Of a stretch of DNA of 64,000 nt, positions 35,924-45,170 are shown piece after piece. The stretch comes from Streptomyces caelestis (lineage in GTDB: Bacteria; Actinomycetota; Actinomycetes; Streptomycetales; Streptomycetaceae), in assembly GCF_014205255.1 (NCBI RefSeq), contig NZ_JACHNE010000001.1:2418001-2482000 (forward strand), in the 5' to 3' direction. The position numbers were made by a program, and so were the translations under genes. The notes beneath the pieces are model-generated. The model saw only the letters and a program-made list of their open reading frames with translations, was not told where the DNA came from and did not search any database. Each line of letters opens with the position of its first letter. Positions within the stretch are counted from its first letter, which is position 1.

Positions 35924-37108
35924 GTGGACCTGCTCGACATCCTGCTGTTGCTGGTCGTCCTGGCCTATGCGGCATCCGGCTACAGGCGGGGACTGGTGGC
36001 CGGCTGTGTGTCGCTGGCGGGCTTCGTGGGCGGTGCGGTCGTCGGTGTGTGGATCCTGCCGTGGGTGATGGACCTGGTGCCGCCGGGTACGACGCGCGCG
36101 ACGGTGACTGCGGTGCTCACGGTGCTGCTCCCGGCGGTGGTGGGGCACGAGCTGGCGGGGCGCCTCGCGCTGAGGCTGCGGCGGGAGCTGGACCGGGGGC
36201 CGCTCCGCGTGGCGGACGGGATCGGCGGGGCGGTGGCCAACTCGGTCGCGGTCCTGATCGTGGCGTGGGTGGCCGCGAGCGTCCTGGGCGCCTCCTCGTC
36301 GCCGCTGGTCACCTCGGCGATCCGGGACTCGCGGCTGCTCGGCGCGGTGCAGCGGACGATGCCGGACACGACTCCGGCCTGGTTCTCGGAGGCCACGTCC
36401 GCGCTGACCCAGGCGGGATTCCCGCAGGTCTTCAACCCGTTCGAGAACGAGTCGACGGCCGAGGTCGCCAGGCCCTCGGGCGACAGCGTCACAGCGGCCG
36501 CGACGAGCGCCGCCAAGCTGAGCACGGTCAAGGTCGAGGGCGTCGCGGGCACCCAGGGCCGCGAGGGCAGCGGGTTCGTGTACGCGCGGGAGCACGTGAT
36601 GACCAACGCCCACGTCGTGGCGGGCATCGACGAGCCGACCGTGCAGATCGGCGGCGTCGGGCGGGCGTACGAGGCGCGGGTGGTGCTCTTCGACCCGCAG
36701 AAGGACGTGGCCGTGCTGTACGTGCCAGGTCTCAGGGCGCCCGTGCTGCGGTTCGACGACGAGGCCCGGCGCGGCGACTCGGCGGTCGTCGCGGGCTATC
36801 CGCAGGACGGCGACCTGAACCTCCAGGCGGCGACGGTCGCGAACCGGGTCCAGGCGACGGGCCAGAACATCTACAACGACGACACGGTCACCCGCGAGAT
36901 CTACTCGATCCGCTCCACCGTCCGCCCCGGCAACTCCGGCGGCCCCCTCCTCACCACGGACGGCCGGGTCTACGGCGTGGTCTTCGCCCGCTCCACCTCG
37001 GACGCCGAGACGGGCTACGTGCTGACGGCGGCCGAGGTCTCCTCCGACGCCGAGCGCGCGGCGAACGCGACGGCGCCGGTGGACACGGGCGAGCTGGCCG
37101 AGTCGTAG
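35924..37108 (+). CDS. MarP-like membrane serine protease (CvpA + trypsin-like)
   Basis: 394 residues from GTG 35924. Four N-terminal helices form a CvpA-type membrane domain (LLDILLLLVVLAYAASGYRRG ... AVANSVAVLIVAWVAASVL). The trypsin-like domain has the triad H230 (TNAHVVAG), D261 (QKDVAVLYV) and S338 (PGNSGGPLL). The architecture and length match mycobacterial MarP (Rv3671c), which protects against acid and oxidative stress by cleaving cell-wall enzymes. The divergent neighbour is a peptidoglycan amidase, which is suggestive since MarP acts on a peptidoglycan hydrolase. Confidence 0.92.
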   Translation: MDLLDILLLLVVLAYAASGYRRGLVAGCVSLAGFVGGAVVGVWILPWVMDLVPPGTTRATVTAVLTVLLPAVVGHELAGRLALRLRRELDRGPLRVADGIGGAVANSVAVLIVAWVAASVLGASSSPLVTSAIRDSRLLGAVQRTMPDTTPAWFSEATSALTQAGFPQVFNPFENESTAEVARPSGDSVTAAATSAAKLSTVKVEGVAGTQGREGSGFVYAREHVMTNAHVVAGIDEPTVQIGGVGRAYEARVVLFDPQKDVAVLYVPGLRAPVLRFDDEARRGDSAVVAGYPQDGDLNLQAATVANRVQATGQNIYNDDTVTREIYSIRSTVRPGNSGGPLLTTDGRVYGVVFARSTSDAETGYVLTAAEVSSDAERAANATAPVDTGELAES

Positions 37109-37118
37109 GAGCCCCGGC

Positions 37119-37616
37119 TCAGAGGGAGCGCCCCATCAGCACGTCGTCGACGTACGTCCCGTCGAGCAGGAACTCCTCGGGCAGGATCCCCTCCACCACG
37201 AATCCCTCGGCCTCGTAGAGCCCCCGGGCCGGGGTGTTGTGGGCGAGGACGCGCAGGGTGAGGCGGCGGGCACCGTGCCGGCGGGCCTCGCCGACGGCGG
37301 CCCGGACCAGCTCCCGCCCGACCCCCCGGCCGCGCGCCTCCTCCGCGACGGCGAGGCCCTGGATCTGGCGGACGTGCCGGTTCGAGGCGGCCGGCGTCGG
37401 GAAGCCGAGCAGTACGTATCCCGCCAGGCGGCCACCGAGTTCGGCGACCAGGCAGTCCCCGGGGGTGTGCCGCTCGCCGAAGAACGGCGGGTACGGCGGC
37501 TGCGGCCGGGGCACCACGGCGTGCAGGTGCGACCACGCGAGGCGGTCCAGCAGGGCCAGGCCTTCGCCGTCATCGGGCACGGCGGTGCGGACGCGGAGTT
37601 CGCGGGGCTCGGACAT
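37119..37616 (-). CDS. GNAT-family N-acetyltransferase
   Basis: 165 residues. The acetyl-CoA binding motif A is IQGLAVAEEARGRGVGRELVRAAVGEARRHGARRLTLRV, where RGRGVG is the pyrophosphate loop. Motif B follows in HNTPARGLYEAEGF. It starts MSEPRELRVRTAVPDDGEGLALL as typical single-domain GNATs. The ATG is at 37616. It is convergent with the MarP-like gene (10 bases apart). Substrate unknown. Confidence 0.92.
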   Translation of the reverse strand: MSEPRELRVRTAVPDDGEGLALLDRLAWSHLHAVVPRPQPPYPPFFGERHTPGDCLVAELGGRLAGYVLLGFPTPAASNRHVRQIQGLAVAEEARGRGVGRELVRAAVGEARRHGARRLTLRVLAHNTPARGLYEAEGFVVEGILPEEFLLDGTYVDDVLMGRSL

Positions 37617-37684
37617 GGCGTCACCCTACGGTGGGAGCCGTCGCCGTACGCCGGATTTATGGCGCCGACGGGCAGGATGGGCCC

Positions 37685-38587
37685 ATGGAACGCTCACGAA
37701 TCGCAGTGGCCGGTGCGTCCGGTCTCATCGGCGGCGCCCTGGCGCGGTCCCTGGCCGCGGACGGGCACGAGGTGGTGCGCCTCGTGCGCCGTACGCCCCG
37801 GGCGGCGGACGAGGTCCGGTGGGACCCGGAGGGCGGGCGCGCGGACGCGGCCGGGCTCGCCGGGTGCGACGCGGTGGTGAACCTGGCCGGGGCGGGGGTC
37901 GGCAACCGCCGCTGGACGGACGCCTACAAGCAGCGGATCCGCGACAGCAGGGTGAGCGGAACGGCGGCGCTCGCCCGGGCCGTCGCCTCGCTGGACGAGA
38001 AGGACCGGCCGCGGGTCTTCGTGAACGGCAGCGCCATCGGCTACTACGGCGAGACCGGGGACCGGACCGTCGACGAGAGCGCACCGGCGGGCGAGGGCTT
38101 CCTGCCCGAGCTGTGCGTGGAGTGGGAGGCCGCCACCGCACCCGCCCAGGAGGCCGGCGTCCGCACGGTGTTCACCCGGACCGGGCTGGTCGTGTCCCGC
38201 AAGGGCGGTGCGTGGGGGCGGCTGTTCCCGCTGTTCCAGGCCGGGCTCGGCGGGCGGATGGGCGACGGGCGGCAGTACTGGTCGTTCGTCGCGCTGCACG
38301 ACGAGGTCGCCGCGATCCGGCATCTCATCGACACCGACGGCCTGTCCGGGCCGTTCAACCTCACTGCCCCGAACCCCCTGACGAACCGTGAGATCACGGC
38401 GGCGATGGGACGCGTGCTGCACCGCCCGACCCTGTTCGCCGTGCCCTCGCCCGTACTGCGGACCGTGCTCGGCGAGATGGCCGGCGATGTGCTCGGCAGC
38501 GCCCGGGTGCTGCCGACGCGACTGCTGGAGTCGGGGTTCCGGTTCGCCTTCCCGGACATCGAGGGGGCGATCCGGGCGGCGTTGTGA
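37685..38587 (+). CDS. TIGR01777-family NAD(P)-binding epimerase-like protein
   Basis: 300 residues from ATG 37685. Extended-SDR fold with the dinucleotide loop VAGASGLIGGALARSL, and the TIGR01777 signatures VVNLAGAGVGNRRWTDAYKQRIRDSRVSGT, FVNGSAIGYYGETGDRTVDESAPAGEGFL and FNLTAPNPLTNREI. The family (E. coli YfcH and plant chloroplast relatives) lacks a settled substrate. A stand-alone gene. Confidence 0.92.
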   Translation: MERSRIAVAGASGLIGGALARSLAADGHEVVRLVRRTPRAADEVRWDPEGGRADAAGLAGCDAVVNLAGAGVGNRRWTDAYKQRIRDSRVSGTAALARAVASLDEKDRPRVFVNGSAIGYYGETGDRTVDESAPAGEGFLPELCVEWEAATAPAQEAGVRTVFTRTGLVVSRKGGAWGRLFPLFQAGLGGRMGDGRQYWSFVALHDEVAAIRHLIDTDGLSGPFNLTAPNPLTNREITAAMGRVLHRPTLFAVPSPVLRTVLGEMAGDVLGSARVLPTRLLESGFRFAFPDIEGAIRAAL

Positions 38588-38779
38588 CGGGCCCCGGAGC
38601 CCCTACGACCACTTCATGCCCACAAGGTCTCGATATGCGACCGCCGTGCGACCGTGCCCTGTCGATGCGCGACTCCCCCTGACCGGTCACGGCCCTACTC
38701 TCGACCAGAACTCGCGTATCCCTGGGGCCTGTTGAGGGCATGACGTCTCCAGCGCCCGCGCAACCTCGAGGAGGGGCAC

Positions 38780-40186
38780 GTGCTTGAGCCCGCTTACCAG
38801 GCGGACGTGGTCGTCGTGGGGGCCGGGGCCGCCGGACTCTCGGCCGCGCACCGGCTGACCAGCGCAGGAGTGACCACCATGGTCCTGGAGGCCGCCCACG
38901 GGGTCGGCGGCCGCATGGCGACGGAGAAGGTCGACGGCTTCCGGCTCGACAGAATCGGCCAGTTGCTGTCCACGGCGTACCCGGAACTACGGCTGACAGC
39001 CGGCCTCGGCGGGCTCGCGCTGCGCCCCTTCACGCCCGGGGTCCTGCTGCACGGCGACGGACGCCACCATCGCGTGAGCGTCCAGTCGGGCACAGGGGGC
39101 GCACGAGGCGCACTGCACGCGGTGCGCGCTCTGGCTAGCGCCCCACGGTCGCCGTCCGCGCCCAGGCCGCTCAGGAGGCCGGTGGCGGTGCCCGGCCGGC
39201 AGGTCTCGGTGCCCCGGAGCCGGTCCGGTGCCCCGCTCGGCACGGCCGTCGACCAGGCCCGCCTGGGTGCCGCCCTGACCCGGCTGGCGGGCACACCGGC
39301 CGAACGGCTGCTGGCCCGCCCGGAGTTGCCCGCCGGTGAGGCGCTGGCGGCCCGCGGGCTGCCCGCCCGGACGATCGACGGCTTCCTGCGTCCGCTGCTC
39401 GCCGCTCTGCTGTGCGACCCGGACCTGACGACGTCCAGCCGGTGCGCGGATCTCGCGCTGCGCGCCTTCGCGAGCGGCCGGCTGTGCCTGCCGGAGGGCG
39501 GCGCCGAGGCTCTGCCGGAGCTGCTCGCGAGCACCCTGCCGCCGGGCACCGTGCACACCGGCGTGCGCGTCACCTCCGTCTCCACGACCTCGGTGACGAC
39601 CGCCGAGCACGGCGAGATCCACTGCCGGGCGGTGCTGGTGGCGACGGACGCGAGGGCGGCGGCCGAGCTGCTGCCCGGGTTGCGGGTGCCCGACTTCCAC
39701 CCGGTGACGGTGGTGCACCACACGACCGACGAGCCGCCGGGGACGGGGGCGTCGCTCTTGCTCGACGCGGACCTGGGTGGGCCGGTCGCGCATACGGCCG
39801 TGGTCAGCCGGGTCGATCCGTCCCGCGCTCCGGCGGGGCGGGCGCTGGTGTCCTCGACGGTGCTGGGGCGGCCGCCGGGGGACGTCGACACGGCTGTGCG
39901 GATGCATCTGGCCCGGCTGTACGGGGTGTCGACGGCTCGGTGGGAGACGTTGGCCGTGCATCACACGGCACAGGCCGTGCCGGCGATGCGGCCGCCGCAC
40001 GATCTGCGGCGGCCGGTGCGGTTGATCGCCGGGCTGTATGTGTGTGGTGACCACCGGGATACCAGTACTGTCCAGGGCGCTCTGCACTCTGGACATCGTG
40101 CGTCCGCGGCGATCCTGGCGGACCTGGGGGCGGGACGGTCGATACATGCTGCTGATCCGCTGCCGACAGTGCCGCGGGCTGCGTAG
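38780..40186 (+). CDS. FAD-dependent amine-oxidase-like oxidoreductase
   Basis: 468 residues from GTG 38780 (GAGGAGGGG upstream). The FAD Rossmann motif VVVVGAGAAGLSAAHRLTSAG with VLEAAHGVGGRMATEK places it in the NAD(P)-binding amine-oxidase/desaturase group. C-terminal LIAGLYVCGDHRDTSTVQGALHSGHRA closes the FAD site. The middle region is poor in known motifs and has a basic, Pro-rich stretch around residues 130-155. Substrate unknown; carotenoid- or amine-type substrates are possible by family. Confidence 0.88.
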   Translation: MLEPAYQADVVVVGAGAAGLSAAHRLTSAGVTTMVLEAAHGVGGRMATEKVDGFRLDRIGQLLSTAYPELRLTAGLGGLALRPFTPGVLLHGDGRHHRVSVQSGTGGARGALHAVRALASAPRSPSAPRPLRRPVAVPGRQVSVPRSRSGAPLGTAVDQARLGAALTRLAGTPAERLLARPELPAGEALAARGLPARTIDGFLRPLLAALLCDPDLTTSSRCADLALRAFASGRLCLPEGGAEALPELLASTLPPGTVHTGVRVTSVSTTSVTTAEHGEIHCRAVLVATDARAAAELLPGLRVPDFHPVTVVHHTTDEPPGTGASLLLDADLGGPVAHTAVVSRVDPSRAPAGRALVSSTVLGRPPGDVDTAVRMHLARLYGVSTARWETLAVHHTAQAVPAMRPPHDLRRPVRLIAGLYVCGDHRDTSTVQGALHSGHRASAAILADLGAGRSIHAADPLPTVPRAA

Positions 40187-40211
40187 GCGGTTTGTCGGGT
40201 GCGGGAGCGCC

Positions 40212-40265
40212 GGGGCTGGTCCGCCCACGCGGCGGAGCCGCACATCGGCACAGCCCCGCGCCCCT
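40212..40265. repeat. Dispersed intergenic repeat, long form
   Basis: GGGGCTGGTCCGCCCACGCGG continues through GCGGAGCCGCACATCG to ACAGCCCCGCGCCCCTG, between convergent genes. It is the inverse-orientation counterpart of 29149-29200, and its right end shares the CCCCGCGCCCCT core of the short copies. Confidence 0.6.
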
Positions 40266-40272
40266 GAAGCCC

Positions 40273-41742
40273 TCACCCCAAGGCCGCTACCTTGTCGCGG
40301 TAAGTCCGCACGGGAGCCGCGTCCTTGTACGGCTCCAGTCGCCGCTCGAAGTCCCTCACGTACTCCACCGCCCGTACCGAACGCATGTCCGCCGCCTGGC
40401 CCGCCGCCTCCGCGGCCAGTTGGCAGGCCTGGTCGAGTTCGCCGAGGCCGAGGCGGGCGGTGGCGAGGACGACACGGCAGAAGAGGCGGCTGCGGGCGTA
40501 GGACGGGGCCCGGAGCTGGAGAGAGCGTTCCGCGTGCTGGGCGGCGGCGCGGAACTGTTGCAGGTCCCGGTGACAGTGCCCGAACTCGTCGGCGAGCTGG
40601 GCCTCGTCGAAGAACCTCGCCCAGTGCGGGACCTCGTCCCCGGCCCGGGCCGTCTCCAGGGCGCGCTCGGCGCGGACCAGTGCGGCCGTGCAGGCCCGCA
40701 CCTCGCCGAGCACGCCGTGCCCGCGCGCCTCGGAGGCGTGCAGCAGCGCCTGGACGACGGGCGGCGCGGAGGTGCCGACGCCCTGCTGTGCCACGCGCGC
40801 GAGTTGCACCGCCTCCCGTCCGTGCCCGAGGTAGACGGCCTGCCGGCTCATGGTGACCAGCACGTACGCCCCGTACGCCCGGTCCCCGGCCGCCTGGGCG
40901 AGCCGGAGCGCCTGCACGAAGTAGCGCTGGGCGAGTCCGTGCGCGGCGATGTCGTACGACGTCCAGCCCGCGAGCCGGGTCAGGTCGGCGGCGGCGGCGA
41001 GCAGCCGGCGGCCGGTCTGCTCGCCGTAGGTGCCGCGCAGCATGGGCTCGCACTCGTGCTCCAGGTAGCGCACGAGGGCCTGGCGGGCGTGACCGCCGCC
41101 GTAGGCGTCGTCGAGGGTGCGGAACAGCTCGCCGACCGAGCGCAGGGCGGCGATGTCGCCGGCGGTCACCTTCTGACCGGGTCCGCGTTCGGCCTGCCCG
41201 CGCTGGCGGGGCAGGGACGCCACGCCCGGCTCGGCCGAGGGCCGGAGGGCGCGCCCCTGGGCCGGGATGCGGGCGGCGGGCGGCTCACCGCGGGCCACCT
41301 TCTCGTCGGCCCGCCCGATCAGCCAGTCCCGGCTCGGCACGACGAGGCCGGCCGGCGTGAAGGCGATCTTGCGCAGCTCGGCGTGGCTGCCGGAGTCCTT
41401 GCGCCACAGCCCGCTGACGATGTCGACGGCCTCCTCGGGGGTGGACGCGAACTCCAGCCCCGCGTAAACGGGCGCGCAGGCGTCCAGGCCGAGGTCCTGG
41501 GCGGTGAGGCGGCGGCCCAGGCGCCGGGTGAAGACCTCGGCGATCAGCGCGGGCGTGGTCCCCCTGGGCTGCTGGCCGCGCAGCCACCGGGTGACGGATG
41601 TCTTGTCGTATCGCAGATCGAGCCCGTGTTCGAGGCCGAGCTGGTCCACGCGACGGGCGAGACCCGCGTTGGAGAACCCCGCTTCTGCGATGAGCGCGGC
41701 GAGCTGTCGGTTGGGGGTGCGCTGCGCGGGTCGTTCCGTCAT
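40273..41742 (-). CDS. NsdA-like transcriptional regulator with TPR-type repeats
   Basis: 489 residues from ATG 41742. N-terminal helix-turn-helix (LAALIAEAGFSNAGLARRVDQLG ... YDKTSVTRWLRGQQPRGTTPALIAEVF) resembles Streptomyces regulators of the NsdA type, which repress antibiotic synthesis and sporulation. The C-terminal ~300 residues are helical, with repeated A-x-x-A-rich units (LARVAQQGV, QALLHASEARGHG, FRAAAQHAERSLQLRAP) like TPRs. Several upstream in-frame starts exist; this one begins the conserved region. NsdA identity itself is not claimed. It is divergent from lipB. Confidence 0.83.
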   Translation of the reverse strand: MTERPAQRTPNRQLAALIAEAGFSNAGLARRVDQLGLEHGLDLRYDKTSVTRWLRGQQPRGTTPALIAEVFTRRLGRRLTAQDLGLDACAPVYAGLEFASTPEEAVDIVSGLWRKDSGSHAELRKIAFTPAGLVVPSRDWLIGRADEKVARGEPPAARIPAQGRALRPSAEPGVASLPRQRGQAERGPGQKVTAGDIAALRSVGELFRTLDDAYGGGHARQALVRYLEHECEPMLRGTYGEQTGRRLLAAAADLTRLAGWTSYDIAAHGLAQRYFVQALRLAQAAGDRAYGAYVLVTMSRQAVYLGHGREAVQLARVAQQGVGTSAPPVVQALLHASEARGHGVLGEVRACTAALVRAERALETARAGDEVPHWARFFDEAQLADEFGHCHRDLQQFRAAAQHAERSLQLRAPSYARSRLFCRVVLATARLGLGELDQACQLAAEAAGQAADMRSVRAVEYVRDFERRLEPYKDAAPVRTYRDKVAALG

Positions 41743-41980
41743 GGTGCGGTGCGGTCTCCTGCCTTCCGGTGTGGGTGATCTGCCGGATTGCCTGTGAGCA
41801 GGCCTTATGGCTTGCTGGACGGCGCGAATGTAGCGGAGAGTAAACACCCCATCACACATTTTCCCGGACATTCATCCGATCGTGTGAGGATTGGCCCCAG
41901 GACTGACGTGTCCGGGCCGGACGTACAGTGGCTTGGGCGCGATACGTGCCTGACACACCCGTTCGAGGGAGGCGCTTGCC

Positions 41981-42781
41981 GTGAGTGAGTTGCGGTTCGT
42001 CCGCATGGGGTTCGGTGACGAGGCCGTCGAGTACCAGGCGGCGTGGGACGAGCAGCGCCGAGTGCACGCGGCGCGCTTCGCGGACGAGATCCCCGACACC
42101 GTACTGCTCCTGGAGCACCCCCCGGTCTACACGGCGGGACGGCGCACGGCGGACAACGAGCGGCCCCTGGACGGCACGCCGGTCATCGACGTGGACCGCG
42201 GCGGCAAGATCACCTGGCACGGCCCCGGCCAGCTGGTGGGCTACCCCATCCAGAAGCTCCCGCGCCCGGTGGACGTCGTGGCCCATGTACGCCGCCTCGA
42301 AGAGGCCCTGATCCGCACCTGCGCGGAGTTCGGCCTGGAGACCACCCGGGTCGAGGGCCGCAGCGGGGTGTGGGTGCTGGGCGACCCGGTCGGGCAGCGC
42401 CCCGCGCTCGGCGGACTGGCCCTGGACTTCGACCCCCGGCTGCACGACGAGGAGTTCGACCCGCGCATGAACGGCCCGGAGTACGCGCCGTCCAACGCGG
42501 GTCAGCGCCGGGAGGACCGCAAGATCGGCGCGATCGGCATCCGCGTGGCCAAGGGCGTCACCATGCACGGCTTCGCGCTCAACGTGAACCCGGACAACAA
42601 GTGGTTCGACCGGATCATCCCCTGCGGCATCCGCGACGCGGGCGTCGCCTCCCTGGCGAACGAACTGGGCCGCGACGTGACGATCGAGGAGGTCCTGCCG
42701 GTCGTCGAGCGCCACCTGAGGGACGTACTGGAGAACGCGGAGCTGAAGCCGCGGGAGATCGAGAAGACGACGGCGGCATAA
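41981..42781 (+). CDS. lipB: Lipoyl(octanoyl) transferase
   Basis: 266 residues from GTG 41981 (GGGAGG upstream). LipB moves the octanoyl group from acyl carrier protein to lipoyl domains. Motifs: [41 protein letters not shown] with the catalytic lysine, and the thiolate cysteine in [14 protein letters not shown]. An internal insert (~140-175, [29 protein letters not shown]) makes it longer than E. coli LipB. lipA follows 94 bases downstream. Confidence 0.97.
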   Translation: MSELRFVRMGFGDEAVEYQAAWDEQRRVHAARFADEIPDTVLLLEHPPVYTAGRRTADNERPLDGTPVIDVDRGGKITWHGPGQLVGYPIQKLPRPVDVVAHVRRLEEALIRTCAEFGLETTRVEGRSGVWVLGDPVGQRPALGGLALDFDPRLHDEEFDPRMNGPEYAPSNAGQRREDRKIGAIGIRVAKGVTMHGFALNVNPDNKWFDRIIPCGIRDAGVASLANELGRDVTIEEVLPVVERHLRDVLENAELKPREIEKTTAA

Positions 42782-42875
42782 AGCCGCTCCTGGACGGGCT
42801 AGCACCCACACAGGCATTCAAATCAACGGGCGTACCCTTGAGGGCGCCGAAGAATCAATCGCTAGGGAGCCGGTC

Positions 42876-43841
42876 GTGTCCGCAGTCGCACCCGACGGAC
42901 GCAAGATGCTGCGCCTGGAGGTCCGCAACAGCCAGACCCCCATCGAGCGCAAGCCCGAGTGGATCAAGACCCGGGCGAAAATGGGCCCCGAGTACACCAA
43001 GATGCAGAACCTCGTGAAGAGCGAGGGCCTGCACACGGTCTGCCAGGAAGCCGGCTGCCCCAATATCTACGAGTGCTGGGAGGACCGCGAGGCGACCTTC
43101 CTGATCGGCGGCGACCAGTGCACCCGGCGCTGTGACTTCTGCCAGATCGACACCGGCAAGCCCGAGGCGCTGGACCGCGACGAACCCCGCCGCGTCGGCG
43201 AGTCCGTGGTCACCATGGACCTGAACTACGCCACGATCACCGGCGTCGCCCGCGACGACCTGGAGGACGGCGGCGCCTGGCTGTACGCGGAGACGGTCCG
43301 CCAGATCCACCAGCAGACGGCGGGCCGCGAGGCCGGCCGGACGAAGGTCGAGCTGCTGGCGCCCGACTTCAACGCGGTCCCGGAGCAGCTGGAGGAGGTC
43401 TTCTCCTCCCGTCCGGAGGTCTTCGCGCACAACGTCGAGACGGTTCCGCGGATCTTCAAGCGGATCCGCCCCGGCTTCCGCTACGAGCGCTCCCTGAAGG
43501 TCATCACCGAGGCCCGCGACTACGGCCTCGTCACCAAGTCGAACCTCATCCTCGGCATGGGCGAGACCCGCGAGGAGGTCAGCGACGCGCTGAAGCAGCT
43601 GCACGACGCGGGCTGCGAGCTGGTCACCATCACGCAGTACCTGCGGCCCTCCGTGCGCCACCACCCGGTGGAGCGCTGGGTCAAGCCGCAGGAGTTCGTG
43701 GAGCTGAAGGACGAGGCCGAGCAGATCGGCTTCTCCGGTGTGATGTCGGGCCCGCTGGTGCGGTCCTCGTACCGCGCCGGGCGGCTCTACCAGATGGCCA
43801 TGGAGCAGCGGGACGCGCGCATCGCGGCCCAGGCCGTCTGA
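42876..43841 (+). CDS. lipA: Lipoyl synthase
   Basis: 321 residues from GTG 42876. A radical-SAM enzyme that inserts two sulfurs into octanoyl groups. The auxiliary cluster cysteines are C56, C61 and C67 ([12 protein letters not shown]), and the radical-SAM cluster is C82, C86, C89 (CTRRCDFC). [19 protein letters not shown] and the C-terminal RSSYRAG (the serine ligating the auxiliary cluster) are present. With LipB it lipoylates SucB, encoded 14 kb upstream, and glycine cleavage H protein. Confidence 0.97.
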   Translation: MSAVAPDGRKMLRLEVRNSQTPIERKPEWIKTRAKMGPEYTKMQNLVKSEGLHTVCQEAGCPNIYECWEDREATFLIGGDQCTRRCDFCQIDTGKPEALDRDEPRRVGESVVTMDLNYATITGVARDDLEDGGAWLYAETVRQIHQQTAGREAGRTKVELLAPDFNAVPEQLEEVFSSRPEVFAHNVETVPRIFKRIRPGFRYERSLKVITEARDYGLVTKSNLILGMGETREEVSDALKQLHDAGCELVTITQYLRPSVRHHPVERWVKPQEFVELKDEAEQIGFSGVMSGPLVRSSYRAGRLYQMAMEQRDARIAAQAV

Positions 43842-43899
43842 CGAACCGTCACCGTCCTTCCCGCCAACGGGCGAGACAAGCGTGTGAATTCGCGCACAA

Positions 43900-43921
43900 G
43901 TCGCTACCCGCCGGTAGCGAC
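43900..43921 (+). terminator. Hairpin after lipA
   Basis: GTCGCTACC / GGTAGCGAC with a CGCC loop, a 9-bp perfect stem 59 bases after the lipA stop. Probably part of the lipA terminator. Confidence 0.6.
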
Positions 43922-43927
43922 CGATAT

Positions 43928-43978
43928 GACGCGGTCCTGACCGTCCTCGCAGATGAGGGCACATGTCAGGACCGCGTC
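43928..43978. terminator. Second, long hairpin downstream of lipA
   Basis: A 14-bp perfect stem (GACGCGGTCCTGAC / GTCAGGACCGCGTC) around a 23-base loop follows only 6 bases after the previous hairpin. The pair may act as a tandem terminator, or be the structured end of a small RNA in the 260-bp gap before the next gene. Confidence 0.5.
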
Positions 43979-44101
43979 CGCGTTCCACCACTTCCCGCCA
44001 GGGCTTCATGGGTGTTTGACCGGTCGGTCATGCCCTGGTAACACCAATCAGTGACGCTGGACTCACAGCATGTACACCGCTCCCGAGGGGGGACCTGACC
44101 C

Positions 44102-44314
44102 ATGCAGGCCGCGCCCGTTCGCGCCACCGCGATTCCGTCCTTCACCACCGCCCTGCGTGCCGTCGAGACGCTGCTGCTGAGCAGCGGTCAGCGCACCGCC
44201 CGCCGCAACGCCTGGACCTCCGTGCTGGAGGACCGCCGTCGCGCCAAGGACCGGGTCGAGGCGCAGCGCGTCCTCGAGCAGTCCGTCGCCCGGTCCCTGT
44301 CCGTCCACCCCTGA
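44102..44314 (+). CDS. Small conserved hypothetical protein
   Basis: 70 residues from ATG 44102 (GGGGGG upstream): MQAAPVRATAIPSFTTALRA, then a Arg/Glu-rich amphipathic helix (RRNAWTSVLEDRRRAKDRVEA). No signal or membrane segment. It looks like a streptomycete-specific small protein between lipA and the DUF4191 gene. The coding bias is normal. Function unknown. Confidence 0.65.
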   Translation: MQAAPVRATAIPSFTTALRAVETLLLSSGQRTARRNAWTSVLEDRRRAKDRVEAQRVLEQSVARSLSVHP

Positions 44315-44390
44315 GGCCCGCCCCCTCCCCCGTGAGCTCCCGCGGACACTGCCGTCGTAGGCGCTTGTGGGGCCACGTAGACTTCGTGGC

Positions 44391-45095
44391 ATGGCGAGGA
44401 AGGAACCTGCAGCGGACGCTGCGAATCCCGGGCGACTGAAGCAGATCGCCCTGACCTACAAGATGACCCGCAGGGCCGACAAGAAGATCGGTCTTGTACT
44501 CGCGGCAGTCGGAATCGTCACCTTCGGTGTCTTCCTCGCGATCGGTTTCTTGATCGGTCACCCCATCTATGCCGGCATCCTGGGCCTCCTGCTCGCCTTC
44601 CTCGCGACGGCGATCGTGTTCGGGCGCCGGGCCGAGCGGGCCGCCTTCGGGCAGATGGAGGGCCAGCCCGGTGCCGCGGCGGCGGTGCTCGACAACATCG
44701 GCCGGGGGTGGACGACGACCCCCGCGGTGGCGATGAACCGCAACCAGGACGTGGTGCACCGCGCGGTCGGCAAGGCCGGCATCGTGCTGGTCGCCGAGGG
44801 CAACCCGAGCCGGGTGAAGTCGCTGCTCGCCGCCGAGAAGAAGAAGATGAACCGCATCGTCGCGGACGTCCCGGTGCACGACCTGGTCGTGGGCACGGGC
44901 GAGGGCCAGGTCGAGCTGAAGAAGCTCCGCACGACCATGCTGAAGCTGCCGCGCGTGCTGACCGGCCCGCAGGTCACCGCCACCAACGACCGGCTGCGCG
45001 CCCTGGGCGACCTGATGAGCAACATGCCGTTGCCCAAGGGGCCGATGCCGAAGGGCATGCGGATGCCGAAGGGCGGTGGGCCGAAGGCCCGCTGA
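44391..45095 (+). CDS. DUF4191 family membrane protein
   Basis: 234 residues from ATG 44391. Two close membrane helices (IGLVLAAVGIVTFGVFLAIGFLIG and IYAGILGLLLAFLATAIVFG) form a hairpin near residues 32-78. A soluble C-terminal part (VLDNIGRGWTTTPAVAMNRNQDVVHRAVGKAGIVLVAEG) and a Pro/Gly/Lys/Met tail follow. This is the actinobacterial DUF4191 family, usually next to lipA; function unknown. Confidence 0.88.
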   Translation: MARKEPAADAANPGRLKQIALTYKMTRRADKKIGLVLAAVGIVTFGVFLAIGFLIGHPIYAGILGLLLAFLATAIVFGRRAERAAFGQMEGQPGAAAAVLDNIGRGWTTTPAVAMNRNQDVVHRAVGKAGIVLVAEGNPSRVKSLLAAEKKKMNRIVADVPVHDLVVGTGEGQVELKKLRTTMLKLPRVLTGPQVTATNDRLRALGDLMSNMPLPKGPMPKGMRMPKGGGPKAR

Positions 45096-45117
45096 CCACC
45101 CGCGCACCACGTGAAGA

Positions 45118-45149
45118 AAGGGGCGCCCGGATCACTCCGGGCGCCCCTT
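45118..45149. terminator. Bidirectional terminator between DUF4191 and RDD genes
   Basis: AAGGGGCGCCCGGA / TCCGGGCGCCCCTT, a 14-bp perfect stem with a TCAC loop, between the two convergent stops. Confidence 0.82.
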
Positions 45150-45170
45150 CGTTCACGTTCGTTCGTCCTG

